From: Solanum dulcamara
Taxonomy: Eukaryota; Streptophyta; Magnoliopsida; Solanales; Solanaceae
Direction of reading: 5' to 3'
NCBI RefSeq assembly: GCF_947179165.1
Contig: NC_077240.1
Coordinates: 2,487,501 to 2,551,500, forward strand
DNA length: 64,000 nt
In this document: one piece after another, positions 11,201-22,893 of the stretch
How positions within the stretch are numbered: the stretch's first letter is position 1
Layout: every line of letters starts with the position of its first letter
Position numbers and translations under genes: made by a program
The notes under the pieces: generated by a model
The model's input: the letters and a program-made list of their open reading frames with translations, nothing else
Databases searched by the model: none
Told to the model about the DNA's origin: nothing

Positions 11201-12503
11201 GAGCGACGTGTATAGTTTTGGCGTTATGCTCATGGAGATTGTTACAGGAAGAAGTCCTGTTGACTATTCAAGACCGCCTGGGGAGGTAAGAACAAATTTT
11301 CCCGTCATTTCAAGTTAAAATAAGATAAGAATAAAAAGGACCTCCTCTAGTGGGGTTGAATCAGTTACATTCTGAAAGATCTTTTGGCATTATCTTGACA
11401 TCATTACAAAAAAATTGCAGATGAACTTGGTCGATTGGTTTAAAGGAATGGTATCAAATCGATGTGGTGAAGAGTTGGTCGACCCATTAATTGAAGTCCA
11501 TCCTCCTCCTAGATCCCTAAAGCGGGTTTTGTTGGTCTGCCTTCGCTGCATAGATATGGATGCCAACAAGCGGCCAAAGATGGGTCAAATAGTACATATG
11601 CTAGAGGCTGATGAATTTCCTTTCCGTTCAGTAAGCCATCTCACCCAGTGGCCTTTGATTGACTGAAAAATGTTCTCCTATTTGTGGTTTCAATTACTAG
11701 TCAGTCTTTATTGTTGACATATAATGCTCATTCACTTGCCACTGGCCCTCGGATTTCTCAGTTATAAAAGAAATGCTCATTCATTTGGCCCTCGGATTCT
11801 CAGTTATAAAAGAAATGCTCATTCGTATCAATCAGTTGTTTCTATTAGCACGTGTTCAATCTGCTTGTCAAAGCATAATATAGGTCATATAAGTTTTTGG
11901 ACACTATTACATGATAAAATGTATTACAACTTATTCATCCAGACCTTCCAATTACTGAAATTGGCTTTCTTCACTTTTACTGCTTGCAACTGAAGTAGAG
12001 TAACCCTTAAAATCAGATTGGTTTGGTGGTATGCCTCTGTTCTTTTTTCAGTCAGTTAGAATTAGAGTGGTGGGTGCAACCAACTTCATATCAGTATGTT
12101 CACTTTACTCTACTTAGCATGGCCCAGTATCAAAAACACCAATTGCTGAATCTTGAAACATTACTAAAGTTGCACTTGGACGTTTCAGGTTTCTTTGGTA
12201 TGAATAATTTTTCTCTTTACATTGAATACGACATTTTAAATTTACAATATCAATAAGTGATTAGAGGTATATCAGGAGTATGTCTCACTCTCGCTCTTTT
12301 TTTCCCTCCCTTTCACCGAGAAGGAACTATTTTTCCGTTTGTAATTTGTTTTTGAAATGATTCTTTTGTTTCCCCTTTTGCAGGAACCTCGACTAGTCCA
12401 GGAAAAAGATCCTCTAAATCCACGTTCAGCCGGTACCAATAGAGTTCAACTAGCTACTAAGGACGGGGCGGGTGATGATGAACAGAAACCTAGAGGGAGA
12501 TGA
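8265..12503 (+). CDS. Receptor-like serine/threonine kinase without ectodomain (At4g01330/At1g01540 type)
   Basis: Membrane-anchored Ser/Thr kinase, presumably in plasma-membrane signalling; ligand and substrate are unknown. Seven exons join in frame: 8265-8869, 10123-10227, 10320-10442, 10895-11065, 11156-11285, 11421-11630 and 12384-12503, giving 487 aa. The short N-terminus has one membrane segment (about 29-51) followed by basic residues. A Ser-rich juxtamembrane region ends in a [12 protein letters not shown] block just before the kinase. Kinase motifs seen: glycine loop GEGGYG (175-180), VAVK (Lys196), HRD (Asp294), DFG (Asp312) and the family phrases [19 protein letters not shown] and [15 protein letters not shown]. 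The APE motif reads SPD. The start is the first ATG of the frame; the frame upstream has no ATG. The family match is strong. The specific Arabidopsis orthologue (closest to At4g01330 from memory) is less certain. Confidence 0.93.
9979..10027 (-). mobile_element. TS-like SINE fragment in kinase intron 1
   Basis: The stretch 'tgtacgcagacgttacc...gaggtagaaaagttgtttcc' resembles the fragment at 19635-19732, here about 50 bp and degenerate. It lies 96 bases before the exon 2 acceptor. No target duplication is visible. Confidence 0.4.
11721..11822. repeat. Short tandem duplication in kinase intron 6
   Basis: Two adjacent copies of about 45-50 bp share 'aatgctcattca', 'ggccctcggat' and 'tctcagttataaaag'. 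The first copy has a few extra bases (cttgccact). It lies within the intron between exons 6 and 7. Confidence 0.7.
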
Positions 12504-14034
12504 TTACCCCTTTATTTGGGATGAAGAGTTATATGCAGGATATTTTAGTATGTATATTCTTTTGAATCATTTCCGCTCAGTCCCAATTTGTTGTTTCCTA
12601 CAGTATTAATTTTGTGCTCCGAGCTGTTATTGCTTATGTAAGCTCTATATATCTTGGTCAATTTTTGTATATATACATAGTTAAACTACACAATGTCCTT
12701 GTATTGACTCAGGTAAAACACTTGCATTATCTTAGTTATGCAGAATAGTAGATTATTTGAGAAAGGTTTTACCAACTTAATTTTAGCCTGTGTTTCTTGC
12801 CTGTACGGTGCGTGTTTACAGTGCCTTGTACCACCTTCTTCTTGTTGTTGTAATGAATATATAGTCATGTCTTGGGAAATTCAAGTAAAGGCTCCCTGGT
12901 GTTAAATTCCTCATTCACGAGAACGAAATGAGTAAAACTTTGGGTCCATATTTATTGGCATATCATTTCCACCTTTTTCATGTGAGGCTTTACACTTGCA
13001 ATTTATTGGAATTGTTTATTCGAATCTCAGATGGGTACTTTTGGTTTCAGTATTTACAAGGTCACTCAAATGGCAAGAAATTTTTGCCGATGGTCATTTA
13101 AATTTTACTCTTTTTCTTTGAAAGAAAAAAAAAAAGTAGGTAAACTCTAGCACTATAGGAAGTCGGCAATCAAATTAATTTACTCAAATCTGTCTACGTG
13201 TCATAGGGAAAAATTAATGTATGTAATGAAAAATTTACTCATTTTTTACAAGTGTATCATAGGAAGTCAGTAAACACTAGTACTATTTTTTATAACCACA
13301 AAGTTATTCATCAGAATTAACCCCATAAATGAAAGGGTAAAATATTATGTAACATAGGGTTTTATAGAAAATCTTTCCTCTGCTCATTTGCTAGCTCGCC
13401 TCGTTCCTCTCTCTCGCAGTTTCTTTCTTTCCAGATTCCCCCCTCCCCCTTCTTTCACTCTATCGCCCTTTCTCCCAGTCTTTTTCTTTTTAGATCTCCC
13501 TGCAATCTTTTTCTCTGGAAAATTCTCAGAAAGCAGAGCTCTTTGCAAACCATTTTTAGATGAATTGCCCAGATAAGCTTTCAGGTCTTGGTTCTTTTTT
13601 TAGTTTTGCCTCTTCTCAAAACAATTTCACTGAAAAGATATCTGATATCAGGCCTTGCAAAATAACAAAAATTCTATTGTAAAACATAAATAATATAGAA
13701 TAAGATCAACTTATAAATATGTCTTCAAGTATCACTTTTAAAAGTGAATTACAAATCTATTTATAAATATAAGTAGTTCGTATTGAGAATATGGACAATA
13801 AGAATTTATAACAGACTTGCCTTTATTTGATAAATATATCAATGCATAATTAGGACTGAATACATATATCTGAATTATATCTTTCCTTATTTAATGAATA
13901 TATTTTATTACAGGAGAAGAAGACATGTTAGAGGAGAGAAGAATGAAAACAACGATAGATAGACTTGAAAGTACCAAAACTCCAAAAGCCATCACTAGCA
14001 TAATACTCGATTACTGCAAACGTAAGATTACAAG

Positions 14035-14687
14035 TAGGGGTGTACATAGACCGGGTTGGTTCGGATTTTTTACAAACCAAACCAAACCATTTGTGTTGGG
14101 TTATTAAATCTATAAACCAAATCAAACCAATAAAAGACGGGTTTTTCAATATCAATTTTTCTCGGGTTTTTCGGGTTTTTCGGGTTTTTTCGGGTTTTTC
14201 GGGTTTCTCGGGTTTTTTTGGATTTTTTGGATTTTTCATAGTATCTAATAAAAAGCATAGAGCAGTGCTTCTTAAAAAGAGTTCTAGTACAAAATATCAA
14301 CATATAAGATGGACGCAGAACACTGTTTGAAGTTTTAACTTTATAAGATGGGCTTTTTTTGTATATTATTTAGATGAGTTTCTCAAGTCCAAATATAAAT
14401 GTAAGAAAGAAAACAAAAATTATAAAAAAAAATTAAAAAACATTTATAAATTACATTTTAATAAATATTTTTATGTATAACATAATTTAAAAGTAGTATA
14501 TCTATAATCGGGTCGGTTTGGGTTCGGTTTGACTTTTTTTAGTTAAAACCAAACCAACCCTATAATGGTCGGGTTTTTTTTTCAAACACCAAACCAAGTC
14601 AAACCAAACCACTAGTCGGGTTTTTTTTCCGGTTTGGTTCGGTTTGTCGGTTTGGTGCGGTTTATCGATTTGCCCTGTACAGCCCTA
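14035..14687. mobile_element. Non-autonomous hAT-like element with exact 8-bp TSD
   Basis: A 653-bp element with terminal repeats taggggtgtaca and, inverted, tagggctgtaca (11 of 12). It is flanked by the identical 8-bp duplication attacaag at 14027-14034 and 14688-14695. TIR start and TSD length are those of hAT transposons. Subterminal regions are rich in 'cgggttttt' and 'aaaccaaaccaa' repeats in opposite orientation at the two ends. No transposase frame is present. Short Pro/Lys-rich frames here are repeat artefacts. Confidence 0.9.
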
Positions 14688-15325
14688 ATTACAAGAATGC
14701 ATAGAAATTTTAAGAATTTTGCTATTGGAGGATTAGAAAAGGACATTTAAATTGATTGATGCGGCATGCTGTAAATTGAAAGATAACCAAATGCGTTAAG
14801 TTTCCTAAAATGCTTATACGGTTACACCATTTTCGTGACAATTTTTCCTTCTACATTTTGCCTAAGATTAGTAGTATTAGTATAGAGTAAAAGTACATTT
14901 ATACTAAGTCAATAATTTACGTAATGCGGACTTGACTTGGCCTAATTGATATATCTAACAATTTTCACAATATTTATCTGTAAAATGAGAATTTAAGCTA
15001 ATATTTGATCATAAATTGTAAGAGTAAATTTTGAAAATAATTACATGTTCAAAAATTAAAATTTTTAAATTCAATTTCAAAATGTATGACTAAATAAGAG
15101 GTTAGATTAAGAGTAGTATTTTAAAAGGCTTTCTTCCTTGGAATGAGTTGAACATGCTTTAGAAATTAGAATTACTTGTTTTTGGTTAGTAGAGATGTCT
15201 TAGTTACAACGCAGAAAAAGCCACAAGTCCCTACTTATCCGACAGGTGTATGCCCTTAATTCCATATTCGAACGTGCACTCTTCACCTTTGAGCATTTTC
15301 AGATTGAAGACCTTGTTACCAAACA

Positions 15326-15333
15326 TATAAATA
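15326..15333 (+). promoter_or_regulatory. Probable TATA box of CAP1
   Basis: The perfect TATA-type octamer tataaata lies 104 bases before the CAP1 ATG. Transcription would start near 15355-15365, giving a leader of about 65-75 bases. Confidence 0.5.
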
Positions 15334-15429
15334 CCAATTTCTCATCGATACAACACTTTTTCTCCGAACTATATCAAACAATCACCAGATCTGTGGGGTT
15401 ATTCCAATTATAGATCCAGAAACTTCGTA

Positions 15430-18400
15430 ATGCCAATGGAGGAGAAGTTGGTACACCGATTGGAGTCGGCGGTAACGCGGCTGGAGGCGCTATCAGCCAC
15501 CGGATTCCGTTCCGGCGGCCCCGTCGGGACAGGCGATGGTACAACGGTTTTAGATCCGTCGATTATTGCATTTGACGATCTCATGTCGCAGTTCCTCGGA
15601 AAGGTTTCGAGTGCTGCAGAGAAGATCGGAGGACACGTTTTGGATATTACTAAGATTGTTGAGGCCGCTTTCTCTGCTCAGAGAGAACTTCTCATTAAGA
15701 TCAAGGAGACTAAGGTAACGTCGATTATCTGATCAGCTCATTACAGTGGATGAGCCGGGATTTTTACTAACACGGTTCCTAAAATATAAAGATGTAAACA
15801 CCGAATTCAACGTCTAAAATTTAATTTTGACCTATATATATGTGTGTGTGTTGAAATAAGTTAAAACTTTAAACTTCCCATTTTGTTATAGCCCGCGCAA
15901 ATGTTGTCGATGCTTAAGATAATAAGATGAAAAATTTCAAATGTCTTCCTTTTTTTCAAGTTCAAGTTCTATGTCGAGTCAAACTAAGTCACATAAATTG
16001 GAAGGTAGGGTGTGTACTATTTCAGAATTCCAATGTAAGTTTTGTTTGATAATGTGCATACAATAGTGGAGTTGCAAGGACTTACATGGTGCGATATGTA
16101 TGCCTTTTGATTTTCGTTGTAGTATCCGTTCCATATCGTTTGAGTTCCGCGAATAATCTCTTTCATTAGTCTTATTTGGAGCGTAGGAATTGTTGCTTGA
16201 ACCATGTGAAGATAGAAGAATTTCAAATGGAATTTTGCTTGTTTGTTATCTTTTGCTAGCTGGAAAGAGTGATGTGCAATCCAAAGTCTTTTGATTGAAC
16301 TCTGTATTTCGAGAAAGAGGTGTAGACTTTGTCAGTTTGTATTTCATAGTAACAAGTCAAAAGTGTAATTTCTTACCTTTTGCTTGAAGTGTTTGGGGTT
16401 TATGTGCGTTGATTAGTGAAAATACAGAAAGGTACTCTCTAATAGTGTGCATAAAATTATTTTCTTTGTGGAAGAAGCTTTTATTTGTATACTGGTTCAA
16501 TTTTTATCTCGATTCTGTAGAAACCAGACAACTCAGGTTTGGCTGAATTTCTCAAACCATTGAATGATGTGATCGTGAAAGCTACAAAAATGACGGAAGG
16601 ACGTCGGTCTGATTTCTTCAACCACCTGAAGTCTGCTGCTGATAGTCTATCGGCTCTAGCATGGATTGCCTACACTGGAAAAGACTGCGGTCAGACATTT
16701 TTTTATCTCTACACATTCTAAGTCAAACCCCACATGGTGGGACTATACTGGGTTTGTTGTTGTTGTACACATTCTAAGTCAAGATGGCAACTGTTGAACT
16801 TCTCATTTTTCTTTTCTAGGCATGACCATGCCTATTGCATACGTGGAAGAAAGTTGGCAGATGGCTGAATTTTATAGTAACAAGGTAATTTAGGCCTTTC
16901 CTAGCAGTTTAGATTCTCCTCCCAACTGCTCTCTCTTGATTGAAGGAATCTTCTTTAAAGATAATTTTATAGAACCTGGACAAAATTAGGTGGAAAAAGG
17001 TCTGCAGTTTTGTCATCCCCTAATTTTCTGGCATGATGTGCTGGTTTTTTGATTGCTTGTCTTTCTTCTTGGTTTGAGTGGTAGAACCATTTTCACCCAA
17101 AGAAGTGACTGCATTTTTTTGTCTCCCCCACTTTTTTCTTGTCCTTTCCCAGTATTTGGAGGTTGCATCTTGGAGCTTGTCGCTTGAAAGAAAAGGGTAC
17201 AGTTATTGTTTCCCATTGGAATGAAGGGACACACATAAATGGAACTTCCATATTGTCTGGAGGAGAATCGTAGGAAGATATGTGAAGTGCCCTCATATTT
17301 CATGGACGTTTCTTGTTGGTGAAGAGGGCTGAGGACTTACTATTAGCGATATCGTACTTGAATGAAAAGGATGCAGTTAATTATTTCCGTTCTGAACGAG
17401 TGAACGCATGTAAATGCAACTTCCATATTGTCTGGAGGAGAATAGTATGAAGGTATCTGAAAAGACGCATATCCCATAGAATTCTCAGGGTGGTGTAGAG
17501 GGGGGAGAACTTACTATTATCGGCAATGGTTGCTCCCCCACATTTAGAACACAACAAACTACCAGTATAATAGAAAGGAAATTATAATATTCAAGCTGCA
17601 CTTAGGACGTGTTTGCCTAATGCTAACTTTAAGCCATAAAGTTCTTAAAGTCAGTCAAAAATGAAAAGTTAGGATTTCTAACTTTTTTTTTCTAAGTGCT
17701 TAAAGCCATTTTGTTTGACCATGAAAATTACTTTTATATCCCTTATATTTTAACTAAATTCCCAAACTACCCTTTTTATTCTTTTAACCCTAAAATTCAA
17801 AGACTTATTTTCAACATAAGCACTTTTATCCAAACACTCAACTGCTTATTTATAAAAATAACTTTCAGCACTTCAAAGTTCTAAAAGCACTTCATACATA
17901 AAAAGTTACTTTTTTAAGCCCATCCAAACGGGCTCTTAATGTATTTTGCTACAGTGAACACTTTTTAGTTTTCTGAATTTATGTACTGTTCGGTTTGTAT
18001 TACCACCTATAAGTCTCGAAGTTATCTTCTAACTTCTGTAAAATATTTTCAATATATCGTAGATTCTCGTGGAGTTCAAAAACAAAGACCCAAATCATGT
18101 TGAATGGGCAAAAGCTTTGAAAGAACTTTATCTTCCTGGATTGAGAGATTATGTTAAGAGTCACTATCCATTAGGTCCTGTATGGAGTGCTACAGGGGAA
18201 ACTGCTGTATCTGCACCGTCGAAAGCCCCTTCACCAAGTGCTCCTGCTCCTCCTCCTCCTCCATCTTCTCTCTTCAGCTCTGAATCTCCTCAGGCTTCAT
18301 CATCACGCCCCACGAAAGGGATGTCTGCTGTCTTTGACGAAATTAATTCGGGAAAGCCAGTGACTTCTGGTAATTTTCCCTTCCCACCCTCATGTAAAAT

Positions 18401-20088
18401 ATAGATAGAAGTTTATCCTTATTTGAATGTTTCCTTCTAGGACTGAGAAAGGTAACAGATGACATGAAAACAAAGAACCGTGCTGACAGAACCGGAGTTG
18501 TTAATGCTGGTGAAAAAGAAGCCCGCGTGAGCTCACCCTCTGTCTCTAAAACTGGACCTCCAAAATTGGAGCTTCAGATGGGCCGTAAGTGAGTAAAAAA
18601 TAGGCTTCAATCTATCTCTGAGTGCAATTTTCGGGATCAATTCTAACTTTGCTGTCATGTTGCTGGCAGATGGGTGGTTGAGAATCAAGTGGGAGAAAAG
18701 AACCTAGTTATTGATGATTGCGATACAAAGCAATCAGTATATGTCTATGGGTGCAAAAGTTCAGTTCTGCAGATCAAAGGTAACTTATTTCTTAGCATAA
18801 TCTGGACAATAACGAAGTGGGTTTATGTTGCACTTGTATTGATATACTGGTGTCACACAGGAAAAGTCAACAACATCACAATTGACAAATGCACTAAGAT
18901 GGGAGTTGTATTCGCGGTCAGTGATGAACTTCAAGAAAAGTTCTTTAAATATTGAAGGCTGCTGTATCTTCCCACTAAATGGCTTACCTGATCATCTAAA
19001 TTTGGTGCACAGGGTGTTGTGGCAGCTTGTGAGATTGTCAATTGCAACGGTGTAGAGGTGCAATGTCAGGTATCAAAATTTATTGTTCAAAACTTTATAC
19101 GTAATGGTCTAGAAAAGTGAATAAAATTTGAGTATTAACAATTATATAACTATGTTTTCATGAGACTTATGTTAACCCTCCTTTTATGTGGGATGCTAGG
19201 GTTCGGCTCCTACAATTTCAATCGACAATACAAATGGATGCCAGTTATACTTGAACAAAGATTCTTTAGAGGGTTCTATTACCACAGCTAAGTCGAGTGA
19301 AATCAATGTTTTGGTTCCTGGTGATGGGCCTGATGATGATTGGGTAATTTTTGTCTTCTCTTTCTCTGTCTCTTTCCCCCTCAGTTTATTTTAATTGTTA
19401 GTGTGGATGAAGCTTTGCATTAAGTCAGATGTCGCCAATATTCCTTACATGTCTGCTTGTGAAAATGAATTTATATTTTGTAAGAAATGGTTACATGTGT
19501 AGGTATATTGTTGGGGGGCTTGTTATCTCTGATAATTATGTTCTGTTTTGAGTGTTGTTCCTTAAAGAAACTACACCATCTACAATTGTATGGTAAAGCT
19601 AAGCTACAGTTTAAAAGTGATCATGCATTCTTTACAATAACAACATACCCAGTATAATCCCACAAGTGGGGTCTGGGGAGGGTGGCGTGTACGCAACCTT
19701 ACCCTTCCTTGTGAAGGTAGAGAGTTTGTTTCTGTTGGACCATCTGAAAATGCATGGTATTCTTGTCGCATTTTCCTTTCCTTTTATTTTTGCCTTTGTG
19801 CTTTATCCTAATGGATTTCACGTAAGCAAGCAAGACTAGCTTTTCAACCTGGGAAAATGATCATGGTTTTCGGTGCCTCTTCACTTTTCTTTAAATAGAG
19901 ATTAAACTGTATCTTATGAAGCAAAAAGGTGAACTTCAAGTATCAGATTTCATGTTTTAGATGAAACTAGTTAAAGCTTTAACGTATGCACACTGTTGTA
20001 GGGTGAGCATGCTTTGCCACAGCAGTATGCTCATGAATACAAGGACGGACGCTTCGTGACTACTCCTGTCTCCCACTCTGGAGCTTAG
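15430..20088 (+). CDS. CAP1: Cyclase-associated protein 1 (actin/G-actin nucleotide exchange)
   Basis: Binds monomeric actin and promotes recycling of cofilin-bound ADP-actin in the cytosol. Ten exons join in frame: 15430-15714, 16521-16689, 16820-16884, 18063-18369, 18441-18588, 18670-18779, 18861-18916, 19013-19069, 19200-19343 and 20002-20088, giving 475 aa (the Arabidopsis protein is 476 by memory). Order of parts: N-terminal helical-folded domain beginning MEEKLVHRLESAVTRLE, with WIAYTGKDCG and EESWQMAEFY; a Pro-rich linker APPPPPPSS in exon 4; then the C-terminal beta-helix CARP domain from KWVVENQ to about the end, with KVNNITIDKC and CEIVNCNGVEVQCQG. Two in-frame ATGs lie two codons apart (15430, 15436); the second matches the Arabidopsis start better. 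Introns 2 and 3 carry repeats. It is the only CAP homologue in the window. Confidence 0.96.
16727..16765 (+). mobile_element. 39-bp remnant of a TS-type SINE with perfect 17-bp TSD
   Basis: Only the 3' end of a TS-like SINE is present (from accccacatggtgg through cactggg-like DNA to a ttgttgttgttg tail). It is flanked by the identical 17-mer tacacattctaagtcaa at 16710-16726 and 16766-16782. The tail of TTG repeats is typical of the tobacco TS family. It sits 37 bases past the donor of CAP1 exon 2, within a 130-base intron. Confidence 0.85.
17172..17522. repeat. Diverged tandem duplication (~176 bp) in CAP1 intron 3
   Basis: Two copies with period about 175-176 bp share 'cttgaa.gaaaagg', 'ggaggagaat' after 'cttccatattgtct', and 'acttactatta'. 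They differ at roughly a quarter of positions, so the duplication is old. Confidence 0.65.
17605..17935. mobile_element. Tourist-like MITE in CAP1 intron 3
   Basis: Ends are ggacgtgtttgcc and, inverted from the right, gagcccgtttggatgg. They are flanked by TTA on both sides (17602-17604, 17936-17938). A 3-bp TTA/TAA duplication and GGxCCGTTTGG-type ends point to the PIF/Harbinger (Tourist) group. The interior is AT-rich with inverted 'agcactt' motifs and no coding capacity. Confidence 0.6.
19635..19732 (-). mobile_element. TS-like SINE 3' fragment (antisense) in CAP1 intron 9
   Basis: On the minus strand it ends ccccacttgtgggattatactgggtatgttgttattg, the conserved TS-type 3' end, preceded by 'aaggttgcgtacacgcc' and 'ctctctaccttcac'. 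The 5' two thirds are missing. No convincing target duplication was found. Confidence 0.65.
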
Positions 20089-22512
20089 CTGGTGAAAATT
20101 TTCTGCATCCAGTTGTTTTCCTTTTTATTTTTTTTAATTATTTTTTTGTTTACCAATTTGATATATTGGAGAGTTGAAAGATGGTCGATTCTTTTCTTTC
20201 TTGATTGTAAGTTATGTTCTGTACCCTTGTGTTTGTTCAAAGTAAGGGGCTCTGTGACTTTTCTGTCGTCACATTTTTGTTATTTTGTACCAGAGCTTGA
20301 CCTTTTAAAACTCTTTTTTTTTGTGAAACATTATATAATTTCCATAGCCCATGTAATCTTCCGTTCTATGTTTTAAAATGGAGAAGTCCTAATCAGTTGG
20401 AAAAACTGTGGTCAACTATGAAATTGTTCCGTTAAGGCATATTCTAGTTGTGTTGTTACTCTTTTTAAAGCATTTCACATTTGTTTGGTTGCACTTTTAT
20501 GCTGTTGAATAACTACCTTCTTGGGCTCCTGCATATCCAGAAATGTGTTTTTAATCTTCATATATTGCTGCGAGAATGGACTCCTATAATGTGTGGTATG
20601 TCGAACTAGCTAAAGGCTGGTCTAACTTACCCCGTGGGCAATGATTTTTGTTCACTCTTTTTTTGTGGTCCTCCCAACTGCAATTCGGGAGAAAATGGAA
20701 GTAGCTTTCTGTGAATGCAGTGGATGTGGAAATTAAGCTGGGTAGTCAAAAGAACCAACCCCTGTCTTATAATCCATCTACTACATAGGATTTCCAGCTA
20801 TCTGAAACATGCTTAGAACTTGACTAATTGCTTCAGCGAGCAGGGCAATCCTAGTGTGTTCAAAGGGAAAGGCTGTGAAGTGTTTGCTCCAGAGTGTTTT
20901 TAGTTTAGGTAACTATTTTTCCGGTTTGCTAACAAAGTTTTGTTAAACAGGCGTGATATTGTCACTTTCTCAAAAGATAATAGAGTGATTGCCTGACTTT
21001 TGGGACTAACAGATAATGCTCTTTTGGGATACAACAAGTCTATTACCAGTTATCTTGAATAATAGACCACTCTTTCTGAATAGTCATGTCCTTTGGAATT
21101 TAACTTCTGAAATATTAATAACAAAAAATAAAGAATTTGAAGCACCAAAATTTCATTTCGTATCTTCGTCAGCCTTTGGCGCTATTTTTGGTATGCAGCG
21201 CCATGTTCTGGTTTGGCTTATTGGTTTTAAGTGCTGCATAGCAGGAATATGGCTCTGCAGTGTCATTTGTTGGTTCTCCAACATCCCCAAATCCAAAGTT
21301 ACTGACTCTTGAAGTATTACTACTAGTTTCACTTCAATATATCAAAAATACACCACAAAAAGATGTGTTGGAGCATGGTATTCGGTGGTAAATGAACCTT
21401 ATAGTTACTTCCAAAGTAATAGTTGTTCATTTGTGGACAATTTAGAGAAACTGTAAAATCGAGATGAATTTTAGATTTTTTTATTTTTTTTTGCATTAAG
21501 CCTCTCCAAAAATTGTTTTAGTTGTCTCTGCGCGACAACTCACAAATTATTTCCCTCCATATATAGATGATGGTGATATTTTAAATTCCGAACTTTCAAA
21601 AGAATCCTTTAGTAGTTAGTACTGCCTTATTTGGGGTCTGAAGGTTTGAGATTGAGGTTGTTCAAGTGGTAAGCATCTTTTCACCTGAGGGAGTAAAAGA
21701 GGGAGCTAACGATGGGAAGGTTAAAAAAAAGGTGGGGGAGCTGTTGACTAGTTGATTAAGAGGAGATCATCAAAAAGTCACTCATCCGTATTCCAGGTGA
21801 CAACTTTTCCTTTGATTACCTGATATAGTTTCTCTTTGATAGACTAATGAATTAGTTATTCCATTATGACCTACTTTTGTCCAATTATAAACAATCACTT
21901 GAAAAGCTTAAATACGTGTTATGTCAACGTTTGCTTAGAATGGCTTTGCAATTGAGTCTTGCACGATTAGATTACACACTAACAATAGCACCATACGATT
22001 AATATGTCTCCTAGAATAGCAAACTCATACGTTACCAAGTTTGCTTTCCTAATCAATTAACAAAACAGAAACACACAAACTTTAACATGTTCCTATCTAA
22101 CAAGACGCTAGATGCCTAATGTGTGCCACGCAAATTTTGGGAGGATGGTTAGGGGTTGGGGCGGAAGGGGTTCATCCGAAATTCCTTTATGGAAAAATTA
22201 CATATATACCTAATGAATCTTCGCCACTAGAAGAAAAAAGGGAGGGTCCTCTCTTTGTTTTCTTGTTTAGTTTTTGAGATGTGTGGTCCGTTGGTATGAA
22301 TAAAAGCCAAGTATTTGCATTCTCTAATATTTTCCTGTGATTATACACATGTATTTCTTTTACATAGTAGATTAATAAATAATTGTAATTTGAAATTAAT
22401 AATGGTTTGTAATCAGTTTAAATCTCATGCCATTTGTTAGGGAGCATTCACTACAAAGGGAAAGATTTAAGGATTTTGCTGCTCTCTACGAGGGAATCGT
22501 ATGCCATAACTA

Positions 22513-22641
22513 TTCCCTCCGTTTCACATTATCTATGACATCTTCCGCTTTAAGATGTGTGATTTTTTTTTGTAAACTGGATAATTAAAAATAAAGATAT
22601 ATTTTTAATTTTTTTGAATAAGTAAAAATAGATGAAGGGAG
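22513..22641. mobile_element. Stowaway-like MITE
   Basis: A 129-bp element beginning ttccctccgtttcac and ending gatgaagggag (inverted, ctcccttcatc). It is bounded by TA dinucleotides at 22511-22512 and 22642-22643. 'CTCCCTCCGTTTC' ends with a TA duplication are characteristic of Stowaway (Tc1/mariner) MITEs. Confidence 0.65.
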
Positions 22642-22893
22642 TAATATTTCAGGGTAACCGATGCGTCAAACAAAAGCCACGCTAAATGCTAATGGCCTGC
22701 ATTATGCGTGTCATGTTTATTTCACAAAACATCCTAATAAGGAGTAATATTTACTCAATTGCTGAAGGAAGTAATATTTCAGGGTAACCGATGCGTCAAA
22801 CAAAAGCCACGCTAAATGCTAATGGCCTGCTTTATGCGTGTCATGTTTATTTCACAAAAAATCCTACTAAGGAGTAATATTTACTCAATTGCT
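22634..22893. repeat. Recent tandem duplication, two copies of 130 bp
   Basis: 22634-22763 and 22764-22893 are direct repeats sharing gaag-gagtaatatttcagg, gggtaaccgatgcgtcaaac and tttactcaattgct. Only about four differences are seen (for example gcattatg versus gctttatg). The first copy begins inside the end of a Stowaway-like MITE. Confidence 0.85.

Larger units (their letters stand above)
12504..15429. other. Intergenic region between kinase and CAP1
   Basis: About the first 350 bases are the probable 3' UTR and polyadenylation region of the kinase. A CT-rich stretch at 13375-13560 carries a short open frame with no recognisable family. A complete hAT-like element occupies 14035-14687. 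The last ~100 bases are the probable CAP1 promoter and leader. The rest is AT-rich with nothing recognisable. Confidence 0.7.

Noticed and set aside
13928..14303. Lys/Pro-rich frames around 13.9-14.3 kb
   Set aside because: They are produced by the cgggttttt repeats at the end of a hAT-like element.
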